Source: Aquarana catesbeiana (taxonomy: Eukaryota; Chordata; Amphibia; Anura; Ranidae). Taken from it: a stretch of DNA of 64,000 bases. The position numbers and the translations under genes are program-made. Where the stretch lies: positions 70,381,618 through 70,445,617 of the forward strand of contig NC_133333.1 in NCBI RefSeq assembly GCF_042186555.1. The letters run 5' to 3'. The notes under the pieces were generated by a model. The model had not been told where the DNA came from, did no database searches, and saw nothing but the letters and a program-made list of their open reading frames with translations. Each line of letters begins with the position of its first letter. Within the stretch, counting starts at the first letter, position 1. This document shows positions 22,180 through 34,446 of the stretch, in pieces.

Positions 22180-23745
22180 TAGAGATCTTTCTCACATACC
22201 CCTAACTCAAAACCTTCCAAAAAGGGCCTAAAACTAAGTTGGGTATTAAGGCCTGGGAAGAAAGTGGCATTTAGCTCCACTATCCATCGGGTTTCTTGTT
22301 GTAGGAGGAGTTTGTTCCAGTCTCCTGGATGGATTTGATCCAAAATAAGAAAGTTAAATTTAGGGCATATTCCCCCTTGGTGGTCGGCTACATGCCTTCC
22401 CAGATCTGGATTTGCTGTCGGCATACTGGTGATATGTCGCCTTGCTCGTTTTCAAAACTCCAGTTTAGTTTTGCCTTTGTAAAAACACTTACATTGGCAA
22501 GCCAACCGGTATATTACCCCAGGAGTTTTACAGTTGGTGTAGTGTCGTGGTTTGAACATCACGCCATTGGGTAGTACTACATTTTTTTGGGTGTTCATAT
22601 ATAAGCAGGTATTGCATCCGCCACAGGTAGTGCCCATATTTTTGCAGGGGTCTGATCTGAATTTCCCAACAAATTTGCTCTGAACAAGTTGATCTTTTAT
22701 TGATTTAGTTCTGCGATATGTAACCACTGGATATGGTAGTACGTGTGGTCCTAAGGTTGGGTCGATAGTGAGTAAGTGCCAGTATTTTTCGAAAGTTTTC
22801 TTGATTGTTTTGTGCTGACTGTTGTATCTCGTGATAATACGAGTGGTCTGTGCTTTGATGTTACCAGGCTTTTGGATTTCTGGGAAAAGGTGGCTTGTCC
22901 TTTGGTTGATCCCTCGCACACTTGAAGGCCCTTTTAAGGCACTTGCGCAAATAGCCTTGATCTAGAAGTCTTGTCCTCAGATGGTCAGCTTCTGTAAGAA
23001 AGGGCTCCTCGGTCGAGCAATTCCTCCTCAGCCTAAGGTATTGGCTGTAGGGGATAGATTGGACGAGAGCTCTAGGATGTGCATCGGAGGCATAAAGAAC
23101 GGTGTTTCCCGCAGTGGGCTTCCTGAACAAACTACTGGAGAGCGTGTCGTCCTCATTCCTGGAAATGGTGATGTCCACGAATGTGATCATATCTTTGCTA
23201 AAGGACATGGTGAAAAACAGGTTAAAGTTGTTTTTGTTGATGGCCAGAAAAGTGTTGAGTAAATCCACTGATCCTTCCCAGATGATGAGGATGTCATTAA
23301 TGTACCTATACCACTGAGTGATATGGCACATCAATGTAACCAAATCTTCATCCTCTAGGAGGGACCGCTCCCACTCTCCCAGGTACAGGTTCGTGTAGGA
23401 TGGGGCACAGCAAGTCCCCATCGCTACTCCCTGCACCTGGAGGAAGTGGGAACCGTTGAAGGAAAAAGCAGTTGTGTGACAAAATGAATTCCAGAGAGGC
23501 AGTGATGAACTGCCTAATTTTCCAATCATCCTTAGGGGACTGTGAGAGTACGTGCTTCACAGCTGCGACTCCTAGATGGTGGGGGATCGAGCTGTAGAGA
23601 GCCTTAACGTCTATAGCCACTAATAGGATATCTGGGGTAAGTTGAATGTCTTCTAGGTTTTTTTAAAAGATGTATCGTATCTTTTATATATGATGGGATG
23701 TTTTGTACATAGGGTCTAAGTTGGGCATCTACGAATTTACTTAGG
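22180..23745 (-). pseudogene. PLE1 C-terminal half: reverse transcriptase and GIY-YIG endonuclease
   Basis: RT blocks on the minus strand: AIDVKALYSSIPHHLGVAAV (about 23565-23625), GVAMGTCCAPSYTNLYLGEW (about 23370-23435, the Penelope GVAMG-P-ANLYL motif), and YRYINDILIIWEG (about 23270-23320) where Penelope elements normally have IDD. The latter half has RRTKSIKDQLV, a C-GGCNTC zinc-binding-like block, then GVIYRLACQCKCFYKGKT (GIY-YIG core, about 22455-22515). The C-terminus is LQQETRWIVELNATFFPGLN. Frames shift near 22450, 22900 and 23530. This is a retroelement protein that would nick DNA and prime reverse transcription, now inactive. Confidence 0.82.
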
Positions 23746-24828
23746 TTTTCAGTAGGGCTGTTACCGATTAAAATTTTCATGTTCGATTAATCGATTTTTC
23801 TTTATTGTACATCACGGGACACAGAGCACCATAGTAATGACTATCTGGGTTTATATGCTACCTTTAGGTGATTGGACACTGGCAACCAATAGTAAGAAGG
23901 TTCCTCCCATATAACCCCTCCCATACAGGAAGTACCTTTAGTTTTTTGTCAGTGTCTTGAAGGTGATGGTCACGGCTGTGAGAGCTCTTGCTTCAGATAA
24001 TGTCCCAGTGAGGATGTTATAATCAGATCCATTCGGATGGCATATCATGCTAAAGTGGATGGTACCCGAGCCCTGGTTCAAGAACAGGGTCTTGCCTGTA
24101 ATGTTTCCTTATGGAGCTGGACCCTTGTGATATGGTATTCCTGGTCTTTTATTTGCCCAAGGAAACCTAAAGGGTGCTTTACAGGTCCAGGGGTGTGGAC
24201 CCTAAAACAAAAGGGGACCCGGTCTCTGAAGGTCCTCAGTGGCGTTACCCATGGTGATGGGGAAGATTGGGCCTATTTCAGGCTCTGCTGCGAGGATCAG
24301 TGAGTGCTTCCTTTTGGAGGCCCCATTTTATTTCATTATTTATATAAGTAATGCTATGTCAGATTGCATGCCAGATTGTAGTGCCTTTTGTGTCCACTGG
24401 GTGGTTCCGGAGAGCGGCTGCACAGACTAGGTTCCCTGTTAGGGACTGCGCGTAGGGCCGCGGGACCGTGCATGCAGGTAGCGCGCACGTGCAGACGGCG
24501 CGTGCAGACGGCGCGTGCGTGCGCAACCCGCTCCCTCCTGCGCGCGCTCTAGCGTGCGGGATGGCGGCATTGCGACCGCGTGTTTCCCGAGGGCGTGCGC
24601 ATGCGCAGTAAGTCCTGGGCGTGCGTACGTCAGTCACATGACCACGCATGCATAGGGAAGTCAGGCACCTGCGTGTGTCAGTACTGTTCGTTAAGGCTCA
24701 GAGGAGCCGGTCGCAGTGGGACACAGAGCGGGGCGCGTGAGTCGGGCATTTGCAAACTTTGTAAGGAGGCTACAGTAGGCTTTGTATACAGCCATATAGC
24801 ACAGTAAGTTTCCTCAAATCTTGTAAGC

Positions 24829-26191
24829 ATGTCTTCCAGAAAACGAGGTGCAGGGAGCAGGATTAATCCAGGGGTTAAAGTGACTCCTTCAAAAACAGGA
24901 TATCAACCTCAGGCTACTGCAGCACCTGTCTCCCCTGAAAGACCTGTGGCATTTGGCCTGGCTGAGCCATTGCATTTGTCAGGCGTTGTGGCCACCACCA
25001 ATGTCCCTGCTTCGGCTTATGTTACTAAGGATGACTTAACGTCAGCTCTCGCTGGTCTTGAAGGCAAAATAGCGGGGATGATTGCCTCAGTAATGCAGGG
25101 AGGGAAGAAACAAAATAGATCTCCCTCTCCTGAGCCTGGTCCCAGTGCTGAGTCACTTGAGCACCAGGACTCCCTTAGCCAATTGGGTCCTTGTGATTTG
25201 GATCCTGAATGGGCAGAGGATTTTGAGGAGGTAGCCATAGGGGATAAAGATGCCAAAGCAGAGGAGTCCTCTGCAGGGGACTCAGGTTCGGAGGAACCGT
25301 TGACGGCTTCGCAATCCCAAAAGCTGTTTATCCAGTCTTTAACCGAAATGGTAAGAGCAGGTTTCAAGTTGCCCGCTGTACAAAGGCCAGAAATTTCCTG
25401 TTCTACATTGGGATCCTTGCGACCTCTGTAAGGTTCTCAGGCGTTTCCTGTGCATCCATTGATTTACGCTGATTGGGAACATCCGGACAGAGTATACTTA
25501 CCTCCTAAAAGGTTTTCTTTTTTGTACCCGATGGAGGAAAAGTTTAAAAAAAAGGTGGGATACACCTTTAGTGGATGCTGCTATTTCTTCAGTAAATAAA
25601 AGCTTAACCTGTCCAGTGGATAATGCCCAAGGGTTTAAAGACCCAGCAGGTAAAAAGCTGGAATCTTTGCTAAAGGCCTCCTTTGTGGTGGCTGGGTCAG
25701 CAGTACAATTGGCTCTTGGGATCTGTCAATCCCTGAAGGACCGTGTTAAAAGACTGGTCAGGAACCTACCTGTTCAGGAGGAATATTCTGATGAATTGAC
25801 AGAACTTCCTCGCGCTTTGTGTTTTGCAGTGGACGCATTAAAAGACTCAATCCAGCAGATGTCTCGCTTTGCGCTACTCTCAGTGCATATGCGCAGAGTT
25901 TTGAAAAAGAAAGAACTGGTCAGCCGAGATGCCATGCAAGAGGCTACTTGCGGCTTTTCCCTTGGGGAACATTTGTTTGGAGAAGATCTGGATAAGTATA
26001 TCCAAAAGATCTCAGGAGGAAAGAGCTCCTTGCTTCCTGTGAAAAGAAGGAATAAGCAGCCTCCTGGGCCAGGCGCATCTTCTCCCAAGAAGTATCGACG
26101 GCCTCAACCACCTGCCTTTAAAAGACCTCAGGGTCAGAAAAGAACTTGGACTCAGAAGCCGAATAAGGCCAATGCCAAGTCCGCCTTGTGA
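24829..26191 (+). pseudogene. DIRS-A gag-like ORF
   Basis: ATG at 24829 opens a frame to 25431 (SSRKRGAGSRINPGVKVTPS at the start, acidic and Ser-rich later). A TAA stop there and a frameshift near 25550 interrupt it. The second frame 25571-26191 carries DAAISSVNKSLTCPVDNAQG, GEDLDKYIQKISGGKSSLLP and a basic Pro-rich tail ending in TGA at 26189. The stop overlaps pol as GTGA instead of the ATGA seen in the other three copies. Close to functional length (about 450 residues) but broken. Confidence 0.82.
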
Positions 26192-29077
26192 AGGGGCGCC
26201 CTCAGTGGGGGGGCAGACTGCGGCGGTTCACAGATGCTTGGGCAGGGTGGGTACAGGACAAGTGGGTTATCTCCACTATAACGCAGGGCTACAAAATAGA
26301 GTTCCGCGATTTTCCCCCAAATCGATTTCTGAGATCAACAGTTCCTTCGGATCTAGAAAAGAAGAAAAGCCTATTCCTAGCCTTAGAACAGCTAAAAAGG
26401 CAAGGTGTGATTATCAAGGTTCCGCACAAACAAAAGTTCAAGGGGTTTTATTCAAACCTATTCACAGTGCCGAAGCCAAATGGGGAAGTAAGGCCCATTC
26501 TGGTCCTCAAATCCCTCAATTCCTTTTTAAAAGTCCGAACCTTCCAGATGGAATCGGGTCGTTCAGTAATAGCATCTCTAAGAAAAGGGGACTATTTAGC
26601 ATCCATAGACATCAAGGATGCATACCTGCATGTACAGATTTTCGGACAACATCAAAGGTTTCTACGCTTCTCAGTGGAAGAGTGTCACTTCCAGTTTGTA
26701 GCACTACCGTTCGGTCTGGCTACGGCCCCTCTAGTCTTCACAAAGGTGTTGGCTCCGGTATTGGCCTCTCTAAGGTCTCGGAAGATATCGGTGATAGGAT
26801 ATCTGGACGACCTTCTGTTGAAGGACCAGTCCTATTCCAACCTGATAGAGAACGTTTCAACTACAGTTCATGTTCTGAGATGCCTAGGTTGGATTCTGAA
26901 TATGGACAAATCAGCTCTTCATCCAGTTCAAATCTTGACATATCTAGGCTTGATCCTGGATACGACCCAGGAAAGGGTGTTTTTACCCCCCTTGAAGGTC
27001 ACCTCAATAGTGGAGCTGGTCAGGAAAGTCAAAAGGGTAGAAAGACCCTCAATTCGATTATGCATGAGACTGCTGGGAAATATGGTGTCATCTTTCAGCG
27101 CAGTTCCTTATGCGCAGTTTCACTCCAGGTTGTTCCAGAGAACGATCCTGGAGGCTTGGGACAAGTCTGTCCTAGCCTTGGATCATCCAATATCTCTATC
27201 CCCAAAGGTAAAACAGGACCTTTCTTGTCTTGGTGGTCAAAGACCAGCAACTTAAAAAATAGGAAGTCCGTTCCACCAGTAACTTGGAAGGTGGTAACTT
27301 CAGACGCGAGTCGTCTCGGCTGGGGAGCAGTATTGGAAGAGGCCTCCGTACAGGAAAAATGGTCCCAGATAAAAAAAAAACCTTACCGATCAATCTGTTG
27401 GAAATCCGAGCGGCTCGCTTGGCCCTCATATTCTGGACGGCCAGGCTTTGGGGGTCTCCGGTCAGAGTCCAGTCCGACAATTCCACAGTGGTGGCATACA
27501 TCAACCACCAAGGGGGTACCTGGAGCTGGGCAGCCCAAAAAGAAATAAATCATATACTGAATTTGGCAGAGAGACGTGCCATATCTGTCGGCAGTCTATA
27601 TTCCAGGGGTGGACAATTGGCAGGCAGACTACCTAATTCGTCAGCATTTGTTGCCAGGGGAATGGTCCCTTCACCCCGAAGTTTTTCTTCAAATATGCCA
27701 GTGTTGGGGGATGCCAGAGGTGGATCTCCTGGCATCCAGGTTCAATGCCAAGGTGGACAGCTTTGTGTCCAGAACCAGGGATCAACTTGCCGTGGGGATG
27801 GGTGCTGTCAGGAAAGTCCTGTCAGTATCAGACACCCTGTGCGGGCAGTTGCGCGCATGCGCGCCAGGCGGGCTATTTAAACTGATCTGTCACATGAGAA
27901 TCTTGCTGTCTGCTCTACAGCATTACGTGTGCATTTCCTGAGAACCTGTTTCCTGTACTAGACCCGGCTTGTTCCTGATTATCCTAGCTGTCTGCCTGCA
28001 TCTGATCCCGGCTTGTCTCCGACCATCCCTGCTTTCTGCCTGCATCTGACCCCGGCTTGTCTGTCCACTCTTCTGCCTGACCCTTCGGCTCATCTACAGT
28101 CCGCTTGGCTATCGATCCGGCTTGTCTGACCTTCCAGTCTGCTGTGTGGTTCCAGTCTGCTGTCCTGTGTGTTCCAGCCTGCTATCCAGTTCCAGTCTGC
28201 TGCACCAGTGTTCCAGTCTACCTACCAGCTCAGCTTAATCTCCACTGCACAGTGTTTCCAGAGTTCCAGACCTACCTCCTGCTGTTGATCCTGCCAGGCA
28301 CTCGTGCCACTCCTGACTCTTGTGCTTCCTGTATACCCTACCAAGAGAGGCCATCCCCTGCAAGTCGGGCTCGTCCACAAGGTACGTGATAGGTGCATTG
28401 GTGGTTCCCTGGGATCGGTATTCTCTAATTTACGCCTTTCCTCCGATCCAGATGCTGCCGCACCTGTTAAGCAGGATACAGATGAAGCAGAAAACAGTAA
28501 TTCTGGTGGCCAAGGACGTCTTGGTATTCACAGATTGTGAGGATGGCAGTAGGGGACCCATTGTGTCTTCCATTCCGTCCAGACCTACTGTCCCAAGGTC
28601 CAATATACCATCCTTCTTTACGGTCGCTGAATTTGATGGCATGGCTATTGAGACCAGAGTACTAAAAGACCGTGGTATCAGTGGTTCTGTTCTGGCTACT
28701 TTGATAAATGCTAGAAAGCCAGTGTCTAGAAAAATTTACCATAGAGTCTGGCAGTTATACATCTCATGGTGTGAGAAGAGAAGATGGCACCCTTGCAAGT
28801 ATACAATTGGGCGGGTTCTTGCCTTCCTGCAAGCAAGAATCGACTTAAACTTGTCCTTACGAACCATTAAAGGACAGATTTCGGTCTTCTCATTTTTTTT
28901 TCCATAGGCTAATTGCGTCTCATTCATTGGTACGAACCTTTATCAAGGGAGTACTACATTTAAGGCCACCAATTAGACCACCTTGTGCCCATGGGACTTG
29001 AACTTTCAGCTCTACAGAGTCAACCCTTTGAGCCTATTAAGCATATTCCTTTGATCCTATTGACTAGGAAATTGTTT
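26188..29077 (+). pseudogene. DIRS-A pol, 5' part: RT, RNase H, methyltransferase-like and start of recombinase
   Basis: One frame, 26188-27255, holds an open RT: FTVPKPNGEVRPILVLKSLN, IDIKDAYLHVQIF, LPFGLATAPLVFTKVL and YLDDLLLKDQS near 26800-26830, with the Asp pair intact. A frameshift near 27240 leads to RNase H (27284-27560: NLLEIRAARLALIFW, QSDNSTVVAYINHQGG). The following segment WGMPEVDLLASRFN is split by an insert at 27806-28398. The chain resumes with ALVVPWDRYSLIYAFPP (28400) and NARKPVSRKIYHRVWQLYIS (about 28710-28770), the start of the recombinase. It stops where DIRS-B inserts at 29078. Confidence 0.85.
27806..28398. mobile_element. unclassified ~590-bp insertion inside DIRS-A pol
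   Basis: Compared with DIRS-B and DIRS-C, coding continuity is lost after 'gggatgggtgc' and restored at 'aggtgcattggtggttccc'. The inserted DNA begins 'tgtcaggaaagtcctgtcag', contains CpG-rich 'gcgcgcatgcgcgcc' and repeats of 'ctgcctgcatctgacccc'. I do not recognise its class. A short ggtgc repeat flanks it. Confidence 0.6.
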
Positions 29078-30278
29078 TTTCTTTCTCGTACATCATGGGA
29101 CACAGAGCCTCAGTAATTACTGATGGGTTATAGGGTATCATTAGGTGATTGGACACTGGTCACACCCTAGACAGGAAGTTCAACCCCCTATAAAACCCCT
29201 CCCCTTCCTGGGGATACCTCAGTTTTTTCGCCAGTGTCTTAGGTGTTGATCATGAATAAGATGTGCTGCTGAGCTCCAGAGGAATATCCTATACTGGGGC
29301 AAGCCATGCAGCCGGATCCATTCAAAGTGTCTTTTCCAGGGCGAATTGGATGGTACCCGGGGCCTCGTGTCCGAAGAAACAAGGTTTTACCTGTAACGCT
29401 TCTCTTTTTAAAGAGCTGGACCCCGGGATCCAGGATTTGTTTTTTTCAGCCATATCCCTGGCGGGGTGCTTTACGGGGCCAGAACTGTGGATCTTCCTAT
29501 TCAAAGGGGGCACCAGTCTCTGAAGGTTTCTCTAAACGGAGCCCACCATGAGAGGTGAAGATTGCATCTGTTGCAACAGAACCCTGCAGCTGGATAAGGT
29601 AAGGGAGACGCCTTAAGAATGTATCCAGTTCTTATAAGATTTTTTAAGCAAATGTATGCTATGTCTATAATCACCACCGGGGGCTGCCAAGAGCACATAC
29701 CTTTTTCATGCTTCATCTGTCTTGTCTCAGTGTCCACACTGTATGCTCCTCCAAGCCGTGCTCCAGGTAGGATGTGGGAATGGGGGTTTTTTCCTACAGG
29801 GATTCTCCCCCCAAGGCTTAGGTAAAGGCACAGGGAAGCTGTCGTATGCCGCACCGCACGCCGCCGCCATTACAGCGGCCTCCTATCTCCTCCGCCCTGC
29901 CTTACCTATGCTATCTGAGGATCTAGAGCCTTGGCTCGCGCGGGAAACAGTCTTTTTTTTTTTTTTTTTTAAAAAAGGACGAAGGGGGGACAGGAGGGGT
30001 GGCAGGGGGGTGGGGGAGGAGCGTTAACGCAATGTCGGCATGGTGAAACGCTCAAATTGCAGGCTGCATACAGGCTATAAGGTGCACTCTTTTCAGATGC
30101 ACACGGCCTATGGAGGGACACAGAGCAGACGGGCGCATGTGAGGTGGGAGGCACAGGCATTCCCAGGCAACATTTACTTGAGCACCAGACTGAAACTTGG
30201 TTGCAGCGGCAGTTGCTGAACTACATTGCTCAGCAGTCAGTGCATTCTGGTAGTGCCTCTGCTTTTTGTGTTTTGCAC

Positions 30279-31146
30279 TAGGGGCAAAAGAGGTACATAT
30301 ACCCCGAAAAATAGGGGCTCTAAGGGACTCCCTCAGGCTCTGAGGACCCCCTTCTGCAGCACCTTCCCCCCTGAAGGACCGGGAGAAGCTGGCCAGGGTG
30401 AGCCGTCGGGGTCAGGGGCTGCAGCTGCTTCTGGCACTTCAGCTCCTGTATACATTACACAGGAGGTTCTTTCCTCAACCATTAATGGATTAGAGAAAAG
30501 ACTGGTGGCCTTAATTGCATCTTTACTCTGTGAAAGAAAACGCACTAGGTCTCCCTCTGTTACCCAGGACCCTCAAGCAGAGGAACTCTGGGGAAAAAGG
30601 AGAGGAATCCCTCTCAGAGGATCGGGATGAGACTTCTGACTCCTCTTCTGAGGAATCAAGTGGAGAAGGGCCCTCTTCAGCTTCTCAGGATGAGAAGGTG
30701 TTAGTGCAAATTTTGGCTGGATTGGTCCGCTCCACATTCAGGTTACCCGTATCTGAGTCAGTTAAAGAACCCACCTTTGGTTTGAGTTCACTGCAGCCTC
30801 CTCAAACTACACATGCTTTTCCTCCGTATATAAGTCTGGCTTGTCTTGTCGACAATGCTCAGATACCTAGGGGTCCAACAGATAAGAATTTGGAATTCCT
30901 GTTGAAAAGTGTTTTTTTTCTTGGCAGGTTCAGTGGCAGAAGGCCCCTTCATGGTGCAAGGCTGTTCGGAGAGGAATTGGTATACGTCCCTCTTTTAAAC
31001 AGTCTCCAGTGCCAGGAGCATCAGCCTCCAGGCAGTCGCGACGGCCTCCTCCGTCAGGCTCAAGAAATAAATCTCAGTTGACCCAGGGACAAAAGAAGTC
31101 CTGTGGGAGGAAGCCTACTAGACAAGAAGCTAAAGCCTCTTTATGA
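30279..31146 (+). pseudogene. DIRS-B gag-like ORF, start codon lost and internally deleted
   Basis: The position equivalent to the DIRS-C gag ATG reads 'cactagggg', so the initiator is gone. The frame carries SGTSAPVYITQEVLSSTING and ends near 30630. A frameshift gives 30515-31081 with ILAGLVRSTFRLPVSESVKE. The block containing the 'DHPDKRFFPPKKFSTLYPME' homology, about 50-60 residues, is deleted between PPQTTHAFPPYI and LVDNAQ. It ends in the ATGA overlap at 31143-31146. Confidence 0.8.
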
Positions 31147-34047
31147 AGGAGTGCCCCTGCTCGCTTGGGTGGGGGGAAGACTGCTACAGTTCTCAAGGCT
31201 CTGGTAGGAGGATTTCCAGGACAGATGGATGATGTCCACATTAACTCTAGGTTACAAACTAGAGTTCCGAGAATTCCCCTCTCCCCGTTTCCTCAGATCA
31301 AATGTTCCCAGAGACCCAGAGAAAAAGAAGTCTCTCTTCTAGCATTGGAGCGACTATTGTCGCAAAAAGTTATTGTGGTTGTTCCCACGCAAAAGCAGGG
31401 ATTGGGGTTTTATTCAAACCTTTTCACAGTTCCAAAACCAAATTGAGATGTCAGACCTATTTTAGATCTCAAGGATCTAAACCGATTCCTAAAGATACGA
31501 TCCTTTCGCATGGAATCGATCAGGTCGGTAGTCTCCATCCTACAAGAAGGAGAATTTCTGGCATCAATAGACGTCAAGGACGCATACCTGCATGTACCTA
31601 TTTTCCCTGCTCATCAAAAGTACCTGCGTTTCAAAGTATAAAGACGCCACTTTCAGTTTATAGCTCTGCCTTTCGGGCTAGCTACTGCACCTCGGGTGTT
31701 TACAAAAATCTTGGCCCCTCCGTTGGCCAGATTAAGGGCCCAAGGTATAACGGTAATAGCATACCTAGACGACCTGCTCTTGATAGACCGCTCGGTAGCC
31801 TGCTTGGACCAAAGCTTGGTCACCACAGTCAACTACCTGGAATGCCTAGGTTGGCTCCTCAACTCAGAAAAGTCTTCTTTGAAACCAGTAAGAAGACTAG
31901 AGTATTTCGGTCAGGTCATAGATACAGCCCAGAAGAGGGTATTTTACCCCAGGAAGATCAGTACCATAAAGAACTGATTCAGGTAGTCAGGGCAAAGAAA
32001 GATCCTTCTATTCGCCTTTATGAGGCTACTGGGGAAGATGGTGGCTTCGTTCGAAGCAGTTCCCTATGCTCAGTTTCATTCGAGACTGCTGCAAAACAGT
32101 ATCCTGTCTGCCTGGAACAAGGAGGTTCAGGCATTGGATTTCCCGATGCGTCTGTCTCCTACAGTGCGTCAGAGCCTCAGTTGGTGGTTGATACCCGAAA
32201 ATCTGCAAAAGGGAAAACCCTTTTTTTCCAGTTGCCTGGACAGTGGTAACAACAAATGCCAGTCTTTCGGGTTGGGGAGCAGTTCTGGAACAGTCGTCTG
32301 TCCAAGAGAGATGGTCCAAGACAGAGAGGACCTTACCCATCAACATTCTAGAGATCCGTGCGGCGTATCTAGCTCTAAAGGCCTGGACACTCAGGTTACA
32401 GGGTTGCTCTGTCAGGATCCAGTCCGACAATGCCACAGCAGTGCCTTATATCAATCACCAGGGAGGCACCAGGAGTCGTGCAGCCCAGGGAGAAGTAAAC
32501 CAGATCTTAATCTGGGCAGAAGCATGTGCCGTGAATATCGGCAATCTTCATTCCGGTAGTAGAGAACTGGCAGGCGGACTACTTGAGTCGCCGGCAGTTA
32601 TTCCCAGGAGAATGGTCTCTTCACCCCGACGTCTTCTTGGCCATATGCCAAAGATGGGGGTGTTCCGGATGTAGACCTCTTTGCATCCAGATTCAACAAC
32701 AAGTTTCATAACATTGTGTCAAGAACAAGGGATCCTCTTGCATGCGGGACAGATGCGTTGGTGACTCCATGGCATCAATTCTCCCTGATTTTTACATTTC
32801 CTCCTATTCTGCTACTGCCACGACTTCTTCGCAGGATCAGGCAGGAAAGGAAGTTGGTACTTCTGCTGGCCCAGCATGGCCAGAAGAGCTTCGTATGCAG
32901 GAATAGTAAAGATGGCAGTAGGTCCCCCGTGGACCCTACCGTCGCGTCCAGACCTGCTATCCCAAGGTCCAGTGTTCCATCCTGCCTTACAAACGCTAAA
33001 TTTGAGGGTCTGGCTATTGAAACCCACGTTCTGAAGAGTCGTGGGCTTTCAGGTCCTGTGATTTGTACCTTAATCAATGCAAGAAAGCCAGCTTCCAGAA
33101 TGATTTATCATAAGAGTCTGGAAAGCTTAGATCTCCTGGTGTGTATCCATGCCTTGGCATCCCAGAATATATGTCGTAAGTAGAATTCTTGACTTTCTAC
33201 AAATGGGATTAGAAATGAAGCTGGCCTTGAGTACCATCAAGGGCCAGGTCTCGGCCTTGTCAGTATTATTTCAACGGCTGCTTGCTGTGCATTCTTTAGT
33301 CCGAAGCTTTATACAGGGGGTAACGCGTCCTAATCCTCCGGTTAGGGTGCCCCTAAACCCCTGGGACTTGAATTTGGTTCTGTCAGTTTTACAGAAACAG
33401 CCTTTTTGAACCAATACGTCAAATTCCCTTGGTCTTGTTGACAAGAAAGTTACATTTTTTTCTGGTAGCCATTTCTTCTACTAGAAGAGTATCAGAATTA
33501 GCAGCTCTTTTCGGTAAAGAGCCTTATTTAATCATACACAAGGATAGAGTGGTATTGCGCCCTCATCCTAGCTTTCTACCGAAAGTGGTTTCAGATTTTC
33601 GTCCAAACCAAGATATTGTTCTACCTTCCTTTTTTCCAAATCCCTGTTCTACGGAAGAAAGGTCACTACATTCTTTGGATGTAGTAAGAGCAGTCAAGGC
33701 CTATCTGGAAGCAAAACAGATGTTTTATTCGTACTGCCAGAAGGTCCCAATAGAAGACAGGCAGAGCCAAGTCTACTATTTCAAGATGGATTCGACAAAT
33801 GATTATTTTAGCTTACGGTTTGAAACAGAAAATTCCACCTTTTCAAATCAAGGCACACTCCACAAGGGCTGTTAGTGCTTCTTGGGCGGTGCATCACTGG
33901 GCCTCTATGGCTCAAATCTACAAGGCCACAACCTGGTCTTCAGTCCATACATTCTCCAGATTTTATCAGGTGGATGTGGGAAGGCATGAGAATATCGCCT
34001 TTGGGTGTAGTGTGCTGCAGGCAGCGGTACGAGGTCCTCAGGTCTGA
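31143..34047 (+). pseudogene. DIRS-B pol: RT, RNase H, methyltransferase-like segment and tyrosine recombinase (many frame breaks)
   Basis: RT motifs: FYSNLFTVPKPN (ends in a stop at 31444), LAPPLARLRAQGITVIAYLD and DLLLIDRS near 31720-31790, so the Asp pair is kept. RNase H: TLPINILEIRAAYLALKAWT and QSDNATAVPYINHQGG (32330-32465). The methyltransferase-like segment (DPLACGTDALVTPWHQFSLI) is at about 32730-32790. Recombinase blocks: ISSTRRVSELAALF (about 33472-33512) and the catalytic end HSTRAVSASWAVHHWASMAQ then HTFSRFY at about 33860-33970. Frames change at least six times. Inactive. Confidence 0.83.
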
Positions 34048-34099
34048 TTACACCCTACTTTGTGTGGTCCCCTCCCCTCAAATAGCATTGCTCTGGGAC

Positions 34100-34444
34100 A
34101 TCCCATCAATAATTACTGAGGCTCTGTGTCCTGTGATGTACGAGAAAGAAAATATGATTTTTATAACAGCTTACCTGTAAAATCCCTTTCTTTTGAGGTA
34201 CATCACGGGACACAGAGGTCCCGCCCCTCTTCTAATACACTTATATTGCTTTGCTACAAAACTGAGGTATCCCCAGGAAGGGAAGGGGTTATATAGGGGG
34301 TTGAACTTCCTGTCTAGGGTGTGACCAGTGTCCAATCTCCTAATGATACCCTATAACCCATCAGTAATTACTGAGGCTCTGTGTCCCGTGATGTACCTCA
34401 AAAGAAAAGGATTTTACAGGTAAGCTGTTATGAAAATCCTATTT
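34100..34444 (+). repeat. DIRS-B internal complementary region and right inverted terminal repeat
   Basis: 'ggctctgtgtcctgtgatgt' followed by 'acgagaaagaaa' mirrors the left terminus. 'aacagcttacctgtaaaatc' mirrors the right terminus. From about 34215 the right ITR runs out to the junction. Confidence 0.85.
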
Positions 34445-34446
34445 TT

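Larger units (their letters stand above)
29078..34444 (+). mobile_element. DIRS-B: complete but decayed DIRS element inside the recombinase gene of DIRS-A
   Basis: The left end 'ctttctcgtacatcatggg' and the right end 'cccgtgatgtacctcaaaag' bound long inverted repeats (left 29085-29235, right about 34255-34395). These share 'cagtaattactgatgggtta' and 'gaagttcaaccccctat'. The internal complementary region is at about 34100-34215. Flanking DIRS-A codons rejoin across it: LLTRKLFF at 29050-29077 and VAITSARRVSELAAL from 34447. The T-run gtttttt / attttttgg marks both junctions, with no duplication. Confidence 0.9.

Noticed and set aside
24359..24807. CpG-rich stretch as a host promoter or CpG island
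   Set aside because: It sits inside DIRS-A between ITR and gag, so it is better explained as the element's own leader; methylation data would be needed to say more.
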